Source: an uncultured bacterium (GTDB lineage Bacteria > Planctomycetota > UBA1135 > GCA-002686595). From it: DNA of 32,797 bases. The stretch spans positions 1-32,797 of the forward strand of contig CAJQPT010000318.1 in NCBI GenBank assembly GCA_905480285.1, in the 5' to 3' direction. Positions 8,128 through 17,400 of the stretch are shown piece by piece. Positions within the stretch are counted from its first letter, which is position 1; every line of letters begins with the position of its first letter. A program made the position numbers and the translations under genes. Below the pieces are notes generated by a model. It saw nothing but the letters and a program-made list of their open reading frames with translations. It made no database searches and had not been told where the DNA came from.

Positions 8128-10466
8128 TACACCCTCCCCGCCGCCTTTCGGCCGATCCAGAGCGCGGTCATCAACACCGCCGCTGCGAGGCCAAAGAGAG
8201 GGTGACCCCAGAGTCGCACGCGAGTGACCAGGGGCGCAGGCGTCGGCAGGTCCGAGAGCCGCGCGCCGATCGCGCCGGGTGAGAGCTGCTCGAGAACGTC
8301 GCCGCCGCTGATCCGCGCGACCTCCGCCAGGACATCGGGGCGCGCGGGCCGCCCCACCCGCTCCCGCGGACGCGCGGTCACCGAGATCTCGGCCTCGAGG
8401 GTCGAGTCCGTCTCTTCGCACCGGAGCAGCACCTGGTGGCGCCCCCCCTCGACCGGCCGCCAGCTCGCAGAGTACAGGCCCCAGGCCGGCTGGTCGCCCG
8501 CCCTGGACGGCTGGGTGAACCGGATCCGCTCGACCTTCCCGGACGGCGACTCGATCCGCGCCGTGACCGCCGCTCCATCGATGGGCCCGCCCCCCTGCGA
8601 GTCCATGACGTTGGCGTTGAGGGCGACCGTCGTCCTCGCCTTCGGCCGGTCGGGCGCGAAGAACAGCCGCATGGACTCCCCGACGTTCATGTTCCGCTGG
8701 TACGCCATCCACCGGATGACCTGGCCCCAGAAGCGGTAGTGGTAGAGGTCTTCAAAGCCCTCGCGCCAGCGCCACGCGCCGTCGGTCCCCATGAAGAGCA
8801 CCTTCCCCGTTCGGGCCGGGCGCGTCACGAGGAGCTGGCGTCGTCCTGTCCTCCCGATGCTGTCGGGGTGGACGCCGAGGACCTGAGCGCCCGCGCGCGC
8901 CCGCTCGACCGCGGCGTACCACTGGAACCCGGGGAGCTCTGACCAGAGGTAGGTGTTGGCCACGGTCTCGGGGATCAGCCGCGTCAATCCGCTGCTCAGG
9001 CCCGCCGTCGTCAGCCGGAGCCGCGCCGGCGTGGCCGCGCCGTAGCCCCTCGGCCGCGAGGAGTCCAGGTCCACGGGGTAGAGCTCCCCGAGCGCGCTCT
9101 CCTGGAGTTCGAGGTGCCCACCACCAAAGCCAGGCATGAGGATCAGCCCCCCCGCCTGGTCACGCACGACCCCCGCGATGTTCTCGCACTGCTCCAGCGT
9201 CAGGCCGTCCGGGCCGAGCCCCACGTCACCGATGAAGATCACGTCGTACTCGCCGAGCAGCTCCTTGGAGGGGAAGGCCTCGAGGTAGTGCGGCCCGCCA
9301 CCCCTGGTGGGCATGCCAGGCAGCGTGAGGTAGCAGTCCACCTCGACGCCAGGGTCCCGCACGAGCGCGTTGCGGAGGTAGCGGTACTCCCAGCGCGGGA
9401 AGCTCTCCACGAGCAGTACGTCGAGGGACTCCTCCCGGACGTCGAGCTCGATCGTGCGCGTGTTGTTCTCCAGGTCCAGCTCGCCGGGGACGGGGTCCAC
9501 GGTGATCGTCAGCGAGACCCGGCCCGGCACCGTGGGGAGGAACTCCAGGATCTCCGTCGTGATCCGGCGCGCGGGCAGCGCGATGCCCCTGGACTCCACG
9601 AGGCCATCCGGTCCGGCGAGCGAGATCCTCGCGGGGACCTCACGCGGCATCGCGCTCTCCAAGGAGACCGGGATCTCGAGACGGCGGCCCACGATCGCGA
9701 ACGCTGGGGGCTCCACGGGCTCGAGGGCCACGTCCGGCTGCTGGTCCTGGCTCCCCACCGTCGAGGTGAAGATCGGCACGTCCGCGAGCCGGTAGCGGAC
9801 GGCCGCCTCGAACGGGCTCTCACCCTCCGTCCAGTCGCCGTCGGATGCGAGGAGCACCACCCGCAGGGCTGGATTGTCGAGCAGCCGGTCCAGGGGACCG
9901 GCGAGGTCCGTCCCGCGCTCCTCCGCGGAGACGTCCCCATCGACAGGGTCCACCACCGCCGACAGCGGCGTGACGATCAGGTCGAAGCGGCCTCCAGCCG
10001 AGGCCTCAACGGCCGCCGCGCCGCTCGCCTCGAGCTCGGCCACGGTCCTGGCCAGCGCGTCGGCCCGGCTCATGAGCCCCGCCTCCCCGGAGGCGCCCCC
10101 CGCGGTCGCGGTCCCTGCCGGGGTATCTCCCCCGAGCACGTCGACCGTGTCTTCCCCAAGCACGACCGCCGGGTCTCCCCCAGGCACGTCCACCGTGGCC
10201 ATGCTCCGGGAGTCATCCCACAGCACAGCCACCAGGGCGCGCTCCGACGGGACCTGGCTGCGGACCCACTCGGGACCCAGCAGGGCGAGGAGCACGAGCG
10301 CGATGAGGGCCGTCCGGATCACCTCCACAAAGAGCACCGCGGGCCGGCCCCCGCTCCGCCTCCAGGCGCGGACGCCGAGGGCGGCCACCACGAGCGTCAA
10401 CCCGATGCAACCCCCGACCAGGACCGGATCGGTGACCTGGAATTGAATCCCCGTCGACACGTTCAC
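8127..10466 (-). CDS. VWA/glutamine amidotransferase-like membrane protein
   Basis: A 779-residue protein with two N-terminal membrane helices (about 15-35 and 45-65), a degenerate VWA domain and a C-terminal helix (about 755-770). The metal-site motif is DDSRS, with D84, S86 and S88 in the DxSxS positions, and LLASDGDW (205-212) is the second VWA strand. The motif FPRWEYRYLRNAL (356-368) followed by YDVIFIGDVG and the late FWGQVIRWMA (579-588) are hallmarks of the planctomycetal glutamine amidotransferase-like proteins (DUF1355 type). At the nucleophile elbow the sequence is MPGFGGG (444-450) with no Cys, so amidotransferase chemistry is unlikely. Three 8-residue repeats directly follow the metal motif. 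The GTG start at 10466 overlaps the upstream stop (GTGA). Neighbours suggest a partner of the BatA-like protein. Confidence 0.88.
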   Translation of the reverse strand: MNVSTGIQFQVTDPVLVGGCIGLTLVVAALGVRAWRRSGGRPAVLFVEVIRTALIALVLLALLGPEWVRSQVPSERALVAVLWDDSRSMATVDVPGGDPAVVLGEDTVDVLGGDTPAGTATAGGASGEAGLMSRADALARTVAELEASGAAAVEASAGGRFDLIVTPLSAVVDPVDGDVSAEERGTDLAGPLDRLLDNPALRVVLLASDGDWTEGESPFEAAVRYRLADVPIFTSTVGSQDQQPDVALEPVEPPAFAIVGRRLEIPVSLESAMPREVPARISLAGPDGLVESRGIALPARRITTEILEFLPTVPGRVSLTITVDPVPGELDLENNTRTIELDVREESLDVLLVESFPRWEYRYLRNALVRDPGVEVDCYLTLPGMPTRGGGPHYLEAFPSKELLGEYDVIFIGDVGLGPDGLTLEQCENIAGVVRDQAGGLILMPGFGGGHLELQESALGELYPVDLDSSRPRGYGAATPARLRLTTAGLSSGLTRLIPETVANTYLWSELPGFQWYAAVERARAGAQVLGVHPDSIGRTGRRQLLVTRPARTGKVLFMGTDGAWRWREGFEDLYHYRFWGQVIRWMAYQRNMNVGESMRLFFAPDRPKARTTVALNANVMDSQGGGPIDGAAVTARIESPSGKVERIRFTQPSRAGDQPAWGLYSASWRPVEGGRHQVLLRCEETDSTLEAEISVTARPRERVGRPARPDVLAEVARISGGDVLEQLSPGAIGARLSDLPTPAPLVTRVRLWGHPLFGLAAAVLMTALWIGRKAAGRV
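8133..8137 (-). promoter_or_regulatory. Ribosome binding site for the DUF4175-like gene
   Basis: GGAGG on the minus strand, 5 nt before the ATG at 8127, lying inside the end of the upstream gene. It rules against longer in-frame readings that begin far upstream. Confidence 0.7.
10126..10197. repeat. Tandem repeat, three 24-bp units
   Basis: Three 24-bp units at 10126-10149, 10150-10173 and 10174-10197; the first and third agree at 21 of 24 positions. They are in frame in the VWA/GATase-like gene and encode the eight-residue repeat TVDVPGGD / PAVVLGED / TVDVLGGD, right after the DDSRSMA metal-site motif. Confidence 0.85.
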
Positions 10467-12496
10467 TCCTCGACCCCCCTGGGCGCGCTGCCCTCCGGGG
10501 CGCAGAGCAGCAGCTCCGCGATCAGGGCGCCGAGCACCAGGAAGAGGAAGATCCTCCACACCTCGTCCAGCAGGGAGCCGCCCGCGGTGGCCGTCCGGGT
10601 CGTGGTCACCACCACGTCGAGCGGCGCGAGGCTCTCGGTCAGGGCCTCCTCCGGCAAAGAGCGTGAGGCGTCCTCGGCCAGCGGGCGATTGAGGGCGACA
10701 AAGGCCTCGCCGTCGGTGAGCACCCCCGCCCTGCGACCCCGCTCGGCGAGCGAGTCGGGCCGGTCGCTCGCGGCAACCGACCAGCGCTCCTCGAGCCAGC
10801 GCTTGTCCGCGCTCGCGACCTGCTGCTCCTCGGACCCGAGCGCGGCCGCGGCCTGATCGAGCGCGCGGTGCACCACCGCCATGAAGACGATCCCCTGGGT
10901 GGCGAGGTCGCTGGACCTCGACTCGGGCAGGGTCCCCATGAAGTACGCGGCGCCGCGCCCCAGCGCGGACTTGGTCATCAGGGCCTGGCCGCCGTCCAGC
11001 CCAGCGATGGGGATCCGGGCCACGGGAGCCTCCCCCACCGCTCGAATCGAGCACACCCGGCGCAGCGTCACCTCTCCCACAGGGAGCGGCGTCCCGTCCG
11101 CGCCCGACGCGAGCAGGTCAGCGTCCGCGCGCCAGGTCTTCACCGCGCTGTCGCGAGCCTCCTGTTCCACGAGGCCCCACTGGCCCCAGCCCAGGCCAGC
11201 AAAGGACCCACCGGCGGGCACAGGGGGCGGGAGGAAGAGGACCACCCCGCCGGCCTCACAGAAGCGCTTCACCTCCGCCGCGGCCTCCCCCTCGGGGAGC
11301 GGTGCCTGCCACGCGAGGAACGTCACGCCATCAAGGTCCACGTCGGCCTCCAACCCGGAGGCGAGCTGCCGGACCTCGTGGATCACGTCCGGACCCGCCG
11401 GCGACTTCGCGGCCACCGAGACGACGGCTCCCACCGCCGGCGACTGTGCGAGCACCGCCGTCTCGATCACCGGCGTGCTGCCGAAGGAGAACCAGAACCG
11501 ATCGTCGCCAGCCCGCCGATCTGCGGGGAGGGCCACCGCGCCGTAGCCCGATTCCAGCTGCGGGTCGATGGCGACTCGGTGCCCCACCAGCCGGCCCTCT
11601 TTTCCCGTCAGCTCGACCTCCACGGTGGTCCGGGCGCCGCCCACCTCGATGGCCACCGGCACCCGCATGGCGGTATCGCCGCTGGCGTCGGTGGCTGCGG
11701 CCCTGGTGACCACCAGGTCCAGCACCAGCGCAGCGGCCTCGCCCTCCGACTCTCGGCGGACGCTCACCACCCGGATCGAGAGGTTGTCGCCTGCGACCTC
11801 CGGGAACGTCGTGAGCCGCACCCGAGCCCCGCCCCCGCCGCTGACACCCGTGAGCTCCTGCGCCACGGCCTCCCACCGGCCGTCCTCAGGGCTCCAGTCC
11901 TCCCGCTGCGCATCGGTCAGCGCCCAGACCTCGGCCCGTCCGGCGCCCGCCTCCTCGATGTAGCCCGCGGCGGTCTCGAAGGCCGCCACGAGCTCGCTGC
12001 TCGCCGACGTCGCCTCGTTGAAGCCAAGCGCCGACAGGGCATCGATGCTCTCGGGGCGCAGCACCTCGCTCGGCCGCGTGGCGTCGATCACGATGAGCTC
12101 GCGGGGCGACGCGACCGCGAGCGCGTCACTGGCGCCGCGCAGGCCAAACGCCAGCTTGGTCTCGGGGAGCCCGCCCACCTCCTCCCCCATGCTGCTCGAG
12201 CGATCGACGATGAGGACCACCTGGTCGAGCCGCTCGCCCGCGACCCGGGCGGCCCACCCGCCGGCGATGGGCCGTCCGAGCGTCAACAGCAGCGCGAGCA
12301 CCGCGAGTGTCCTGGCCGCCAGCAGCAGGAACTCCCGGAGCCGCTGCCGCCCGCGGGAGGAGCGCTCGCCGTCGAGCAGGAACATCATCGCGCCCCACTC
12401 CACGACGCGGTGACGCCGACGATGAAGGAGGTGCACGACGACCGGCAGCGCCACGAGCGGGAGGGCGAAGAGCGCGATGGGCTGAAGGAGGTTCAT
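10463..12496 (-). CDS. BatA-like VWA membrane protein
   Basis: A 677-residue protein. The first 80 residues match the BatA N-terminal (aerotolerance regulator) domain: a helix at about 3-23 ending in HLLHRRRHR, then VVEWGAMMFL and a second helix at about 56-75. A VWA domain follows with an intact metal-site motif, D98-x-S100-x-S102 in LIVDRSSSM. The central part is a beta-rich domain, a GATase-like fold is possible near the middle (VTFLAWQAPLP), and a C-terminal membrane helix lies near 645-663 (FLFLVLGALIAELLL). The start at 12496 overlaps the DUF58 stop (ATGA), with a GGGGGG tract 6 nt upstream. BatA-type proteins are periplasm-facing VWA proteins acting with MoxR ATPases and DUF58 proteins in stress tolerance or complex assembly. 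The exact role in Planctomycetota is not known. Confidence 0.93.
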   Translation of the reverse strand: MNLLQPIALFALPLVALPVVVHLLHRRRHRVVEWGAMMFLLDGERSSRGRQRLREFLLLAARTLAVLALLLTLGRPIAGGWAARVAGERLDQVVLIVDRSSSMGEEVGGLPETKLAFGLRGASDALAVASPRELIVIDATRPSEVLRPESIDALSALGFNEATSASSELVAAFETAAGYIEEAGAGRAEVWALTDAQREDWSPEDGRWEAVAQELTGVSGGGGARVRLTTFPEVAGDNLSIRVVSVRRESEGEAAALVLDLVVTRAAATDASGDTAMRVPVAIEVGGARTTVEVELTGKEGRLVGHRVAIDPQLESGYGAVALPADRRAGDDRFWFSFGSTPVIETAVLAQSPAVGAVVSVAAKSPAGPDVIHEVRQLASGLEADVDLDGVTFLAWQAPLPEGEAAAEVKRFCEAGGVVLFLPPPVPAGGSFAGLGWGQWGLVEQEARDSAVKTWRADADLLASGADGTPLPVGEVTLRRVCSIRAVGEAPVARIPIAGLDGGQALMTKSALGRGAAYFMGTLPESRSSDLATQGIVFMAVVHRALDQAAAALGSEEQQVASADKRWLEERWSVAASDRPDSLAERGRRAGVLTDGEAFVALNRPLAEDASRSLPEEALTESLAPLDVVVTTTRTATAGGSLLDEVWRIFLFLVLGALIAELLLCAPEGSAPRGVEE

Positions 12497-13422
12497 CGGC
12501 GCCCCCCCTTGCCCGCTCTGGCCAGCAAGTAGGCCGCGACGCCGCTCGCGATGTCCTGGTCCAGGAAGGTCTCCCGAAGGTCGACGTCCGCGGCGAGCGC
12601 GATGGAGGCCAGGGCGCTCCGGTGGCGACGCCAGGCGGCCAGGTACCGCGAGGCCACCATCGACGGGTCTGCGAGGACGGGCGCACCGCCTTCGGGGTCC
12701 ACAAAGCGCGTGGCCTCCTCGAAGCGAAACTCCGACTCGTCGCGGTCGACGATCTGAAATGCGCTCGTCTCGTGCCCCCGATAGCGGAGGTGCTGGAAGG
12801 CGTCGCGGAGACCTCCGGGATCCATGAACAGGTCCGAGAAGACACAGACCAGGGCCCGCCGCCCCGTCCGCTCGGCCACATCGTGGAGCACCTCCACGAG
12901 GCGGGTGGGCCCACCAGGCTCGATCCTGGCCATCTCGCCGGCGAGCACCCGCAGGTGCGAGGGCCTTCGGCGGGATGGGATGCGGACGGTCTCGCCCTCC
13001 GCGGCGATCGTCACCCCCGCGGCGTCCCCCTGCCGAATCGCCAGCTGCGCGATCGAGGCCGCCAGGCGGCAGGCCAGCTCGTACTTCGTCAGCGGCCCTG
13101 CTCCGTGTTGGCCGGAGTAGCGCATGGACCCGCTCCCATCGATCACGAGAACAAGCCGCAGGTTCGTGTCCGCCTCGAACTCCTTTACGAAGTGTCGATC
13201 CGACCGCCCGTACACGCGCCAATCGAGCCGCCTGAGGTCGTCCCCGGGCACATAGTCGCGGTACTCCGCGAACTCGACGCTAGAGCCGCGGTGCGGGCTG
13301 CGGTGCCGGCCGGACACCGACCCGATCTTCGCCCGCCTCGCCACGAGAGGGATCTGGCCGACCCGCGCGAGCACGGCGGGATCAAGCATCGCGGCGAGCG
13401 CCGCGGCTTCCTTCGCGCTCAT
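12493..13422 (-). CDS. DUF58 domain protein (VWA-like), first gene of the operon
   Basis: A 309-residue protein of normal DUF58 length. The DUF58 signature is clear at about 39-70: G-R-H-R-S-P-H-R-G-x-S-V-E-F, then RDYVPGDDLRRLDWRVYGR. After it comes a VWA-like strand with LVIDGSGSM (92-100), which keeps D95, S97 and S99 for metal binding. There is no membrane segment. It is the first gene of a seven-gene leftward operon, and its ATG at 13422 has GGAGG 10 nt upstream. DUF58 proteins work with MoxR AAA+ ATPases and BatA-type membrane VWA proteins. Unusually, no MoxR gene lies directly upstream; a divergent lipoprotein gene is there instead. Confidence 0.95.
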   Translation of the reverse strand: MSAKEAAALAAMLDPAVLARVGQIPLVARRAKIGSVSGRHRSPHRGSSVEFAEYRDYVPGDDLRRLDWRVYGRSDRHFVKEFEADTNLRLVLVIDGSGSMRYSGQHGAGPLTKYELACRLAASIAQLAIRQGDAAGVTIAAEGETVRIPSRRRPSHLRVLAGEMARIEPGGPTRLVEVLHDVAERTGRRALVCVFSDLFMDPGGLRDAFQHLRYRGHETSAFQIVDRDESEFRFEEATRFVDPEGGAPVLADPSMVASRYLAAWRRHRSALASIALAADVDLRETFLDQDIASGVAAYLLARAGKGGRR

Positions 13423-13721
13423 CTGCAGGATCCCTCCGACACAGGCCGCGCGACCGGTTCAAGCGAGCTACGGAGGAAGGTCATGCGCTGGAGGGAGGAC
13501 GGCTCCCCGATGGCTATTAGACGAGAAGTCCGCCCATCGAGGCACGTCCGTCCCCGCGGAGCGGCCCGTTTGCCCAAGGCTGACCGAGCCCGCTGCCGGC
13601 CCCTCAGGGGGGTCCAGCCGTGTCGATTCGAGTCACTCCGCGAAACGGGCCGCCGCCGCTCAAGCTCGGGGCCCCGGCTGACCGTTCTCTCCAGCGGCGC
13701 CGACCTACGGCCCAGACCGCC
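13423..13721. promoter_or_regulatory. Divergent intergenic region (299 bp)
   Basis: This region separates the starts of the DUF58 operon (minus) and the DUF2959-type lipoprotein (plus), so it must carry promoters for both. The only site I can place is the GGAGG at 13433-13437 for the DUF58 gene. No Shine-Dalgarno precedes the plus-strand ATG. Short open frames cross it but show no domain or conserved motif. No MoxR remnant was seen. Confidence 0.5.
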
Positions 13722-14426
13722 ATGAAGTACTCCGATCGAATCAGCCTGCTCTCGCTCCTCGTCGCCCCCCTTGCCGCCTGCCAGTCGAGCGGGTACATGT
13801 CCTCGGTCGCGCTGACCGGCGCGCAGAGTCGCCAGCACGTGGTGGAGGCCATCAGCGAGGGCGTCACGGAGCAGGGGATGGCCAGGGACGAGTTCGTCTC
13901 CGCGGGGCGCATGCTCGCGAGCATCCAGACCGCCAGCGAAGCAGCAGCCTCCGAGCTCTACTCCGAGTACCTCGACCAGATCGATCTCTGCGCCCGCCGC
14001 GTTGAGAGCTTCGAGGACCAGATCAAGGTCGTCCAGTCCGGCGCGGAGGAGCTGTTCGTCGACTGGGAGGCCGAGCTCGAGCAGTTCACCAGCGAGGCGA
14101 TCCGAGAGCAGAGCTCTCGCCGGCTCGACGCCGCGCGCAGCGGCTTCGCGCTCCTGCACGATGAGCTCACGGGCGTCCACGGACAGATGATTGCCAGTCT
14201 CTCCACCCACAAGGACTACGCCCTGTACTTCAACCACAACCTCGCCGGCTCCAGCAGGGAGCTCCTCGGCAGCGAGAACGGTCGCTTCAAGGCGACGATC
14301 GCCGCCATGAGCAAGGACTGCAAGGTCGTGGAGGCCGACGCTCAGACCTTCAACGAGCGACTCTCCGGCGCACCTGAAGCGGCCCCCGAACCCGCCACGG
14401 CCGCGGCGCCCGAGAGCACGCCCTGA
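13722..14426 (+). CDS. DUF2959-type lipoprotein
   Basis: A 234-residue lipoprotein. The signal peptide ends in a perfect lipobox, LAAC, with C20 as the lipidated residue. The mature part is helical and coiled. The segment VDWEAELEQF then REQSSRRLDAAR and later YALYFNHNLAG match the pattern I know from DUF2959 proteins (DEWExELxQ, R-x-x-S-x-x-x-L, and VLYLKHNLNA), whose function is unknown. The C-terminus is an Ala/Pro-rich tail. The ATG at 13722 is chosen over an in-frame start 34 codons earlier because the signal peptide begins there. It is transcribed alone, divergent from the VWA operon and convergent with the AsmA-like gene, whose stop is only 13 bases beyond this one. It probably sits on the periplasmic face of a membrane. 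Confidence 0.82.
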   Translation: MKYSDRISLLSLLVAPLAACQSSGYMSSVALTGAQSRQHVVEAISEGVTEQGMARDEFVSAGRMLASIQTASEAAASELYSEYLDQIDLCARRVESFEDQIKVVQSGAEELFVDWEAELEQFTSEAIREQSSRRLDAARSGFALLHDELTGVHGQMIASLSTHKDYALYFNHNLAGSSRELLGSENGRFKATIAAMSKDCKVVEADAQTFNERLSGAPEAAPEPATAAAPESTP

Positions 14427-14439
14427 GCGGCGCGCGGGT

Positions 14440-17400
14440 CTAGAGGCCGAAGAAGCCGAAGACGCGCCCGAAGAACCCCTTGCGCGGCGTCCCCGCCCGA
14501 GTCCTGACGTCGACCCGGCTCTGCTGCGCCTCGGAGCCGGCCTCGGGCGGCTGGTACCTGGGACGCTTGAGGTTGACCCGGCTCTGATCCACCTGCTCCC
14601 GGATCAACGCCCGCATCAACGCGTCCATCCGGGCCTGCGCGAGCTCCAGGGCCACCCGCCTGCGACGACGCTCCGCCTTTCCGGCCGCGTTCCGGCCCAG
14701 GAGCCCGGCGACCCGGTCCACCCGGGTCTCCACCTCCCCGAGTTCGCGGGAGATCTGGACGAGAGCCGCCTGCGCGTCCTCAAAGGCGCTGATCCGCGCC
14801 AGGATGAGGTGCGATCGGGCCGCCGCGGCGACCTCACCGCGCTGGCGAGCGAGGACGTCGCGCTCACGCCGCAGCGACTGGAGCAGCTTCACCGCCACGT
14901 CACCGTCGGGGTTGGCGAGCTCGCGCGCTCGCTCGATGTCCCCGAGCCCGAAGTGGTGCGTCCCCTCCAGCTCGAGGAGCGGGTCCTTGGCCATGGCCTT
15001 CACGATGGCCTTGAGCGCGGGAGGCAACTCGCTGTCCACGTGGGCGCTCCCGACCGCGAAGTCGACGGCGGCCTCCATCCCCGCGTACTTCGGCGTCCGG
15101 TCCCGGCCTCCGATCAGGCCGCCAAGACCGACCACGTCGGTCACGGACCCGACCGCTCGCAGCGGAGCCGCGGCGAGCGCGGCGGTGACGAGGCGCAGGA
15201 ACGCCGCCGAGGCCTTGGCCGAGATCTCCGCCATCCCCATGGAGGACCCGCCGCCGAAGTCGAAGGACAGGGGCAGGCGGATCTCACCCTGCTCGTTCTT
15301 CAGGACAAAGACGACGGTGTCCAGGGGCGCCGGGAGCTTGAGGAACCGCGAGATGGGTCCGCCCTCCGGCTCCGACAGTGAGAGGTGAGCGAAGCTCACG
15401 GTCGAGTCGACGTGTCCGCCCCGCTTCCCGGCCAGGCGCGACCTGGAGTTGATGTCGAGCACGCCGTCGCCGATGTCGATACCGGATGCGATCGCCGCCC
15501 CTCGTAGGGCGGTCAACTCGAACCCCTGGATCGCGCCCTGAACCCAGCCAGACGTCGAGGGGTAGAAGGTCAGCTGTCCGGACGAGACCAGCTCCTTGAA
15601 GAGCGGGCGGTCCTCGTACTTGACGACCTCCGCCTCGCGGGAGGACATGGCGCCCGCCACGCCCTCCGCCACGCCGCGGAGCACAGAGGTCTGCTTGAGC
15701 CGCACGGGGAGGGAGACGTTCCCGCCGCCGAGCGAGAGCGAGAACCTCAGCGGACGCGGCTGCGTGAGCATCCGACTACTCAGCCCGCGGACCTCGGCGT
15801 CCATCGCCACGAGGGGAATCGAGAGCGTCGGCGTCACGGTCAGGTCCTCATAGAGGAGGTCCAGGTCCCGCAGAAGGAGGTCGTCGATGGTCACGTTCGC
15901 CGAGGGCCCTCCCGATCGGGCAGGCTGCGCCGCGCCCGCCACGCCGTCCCCCTGGGAACGCTCGGGCGGACCATCGCTCGCCTTCCCAGGCGCTGCACTC
16001 TCCTCGGCCGCGAGGACCTCCGCCACGTCGGCCTCTGCCCCAGCGTCCGTTTCGCTGGCCGAAGAGGCCGGCCCGGGCTCCGTACCGGGGGGCGCCGCCG
16101 GGTCCATCTTGGGTGTTGATTCGAGCTCAGCCGGCGAGTTCGCCACCGAGCTCGCCACCGAGCTCGGATCAGAGTCCGCGGCCTCGTCCGTGTCCGCTGC
16201 GACCAGCATGCCGGCGATCTCCAGCCCGCCCTTGACCCTCCGCACCACCCCCTGGGGGTTCTCGATCTCGACCCGCCGAAACTGGTAGCGCCCGGAGCGC
16301 GGCGAGATATTCGCGGCGTCCAGGGACAGCAGGTCGAGCCCGAGGGTCACGGGACCGTCGGCCTTGCTACGGAGCGCGAGGTCGTTCACCTCGAGACCGA
16401 GGCCGAAGCCCCCCCTCAGGTCGAAGTCCAGGGGTCCGCCACGCCTCCACCTGAACTGACTGTGGATCGCCGCCGAGAAGCTGCCGCCCTCGAAGCCGGA
16501 CTCCGCGCTGGCGACCTGACGCTCCGGGAAGACGGAGCGGAGAAAATCGCCGTCCAACCCCTCGATCTGGATCTTGGCGTCGAACTCCGGCTCGTTGTCG
16601 AAGGGAGTGAGCGCGAGATCCAGGCTGAGGCTGGCGCCGCCGGGCTGGGCGCTCGCGGTGATCGCGACCTCAACCGGCGGCGCTTCCTCCATGAAGTCCT
16701 CGGCCCCGAACTCCACGGCGTCCTTCAGCGCGACCCGCGAGGTCACCACGAAGGGGTCGGCGCTGGCTCCCTCTGTGGACAGGCGGAGCTCCTTCAGGTC
16801 GAGGTCCAACGCTCCCAGGCGGACGCTGCGAAGACGTCGCCGCGCGGCGGGCTGGGGCGCCTCGCCCCCGCTGCTCGCGACCTCGCTGGCTCGGCTTGTA
16901 CCGCCGGACTTGACTGCGCCGCTGGGCTCAACTGCGCCGCCGGGTGGATCTGTGCCGCCGGGTGTATCTGTACCGCCGGGCTCACTCCCGTCGCCAGGTT
17001 CAGGTGAGACCAGGTCGACGCCCGCGACCCGGAGGCCCCCATCGGACAGCCGCACGACCTCGAGCGCGAGGTCCTCGGCGGTCACCTCACCCACGTCGAT
17101 CACCCCGCTGGCTCCGTCGAGGCGAGGCGCCGTGAACTTCAGGCTCGACGCCCCGAGGAGAGGCCGATCGGCGCCCCGTTCGCGCAGGTCCAGGTCATCG
17201 ACCTGGATCGTCAGCGCGTCACCGCCCTGCTCGGGTTGGCTCCAGCTGCCGCGCACCCGCGCGCGCGCCACGCCGTCCGAAAAGCTCAGGGCCACCCCCT
17301 CGGGAAGAAAGCGCTCCAGCGCCTCTTCTCCAACCCCTTCCACGGCGAGCGCGAGCTCAAGCGAGGGTGCTGCCGGGTCCGGCCGAAGACTCCCTGAAGT

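Noticed and set aside
8128-8712. Extended start for the DUF4175-like protein
   Set aside because: The extra sequence is a shadow of the upstream gene's frame; TAATG overlap and GGAGG support 8127.
9114-10856. 580-residue open frame on the plus strand
   Set aside because: Antisense shadow crossing two well-supported genes; composition dominated by Arg, His, Pro and Asp.
10467-11054. Extended start for the VWA/GATase-like protein
   Set aside because: Same reason: Arg/Gly/Ala-rich shadow of the BatA-like gene; the GTGA overlap at 10466 fits the operon pattern.
10868-12532. 554-residue open frame on the plus strand
   Set aside because: Antisense to the BatA-like gene, whose domains are clear.
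13423-13721. Possible hidden MoxR fragment upstream of the DUF58 gene
   Set aside because: No Walker A or Walker B motif can be read in any frame, and the gap is too short for the gene.
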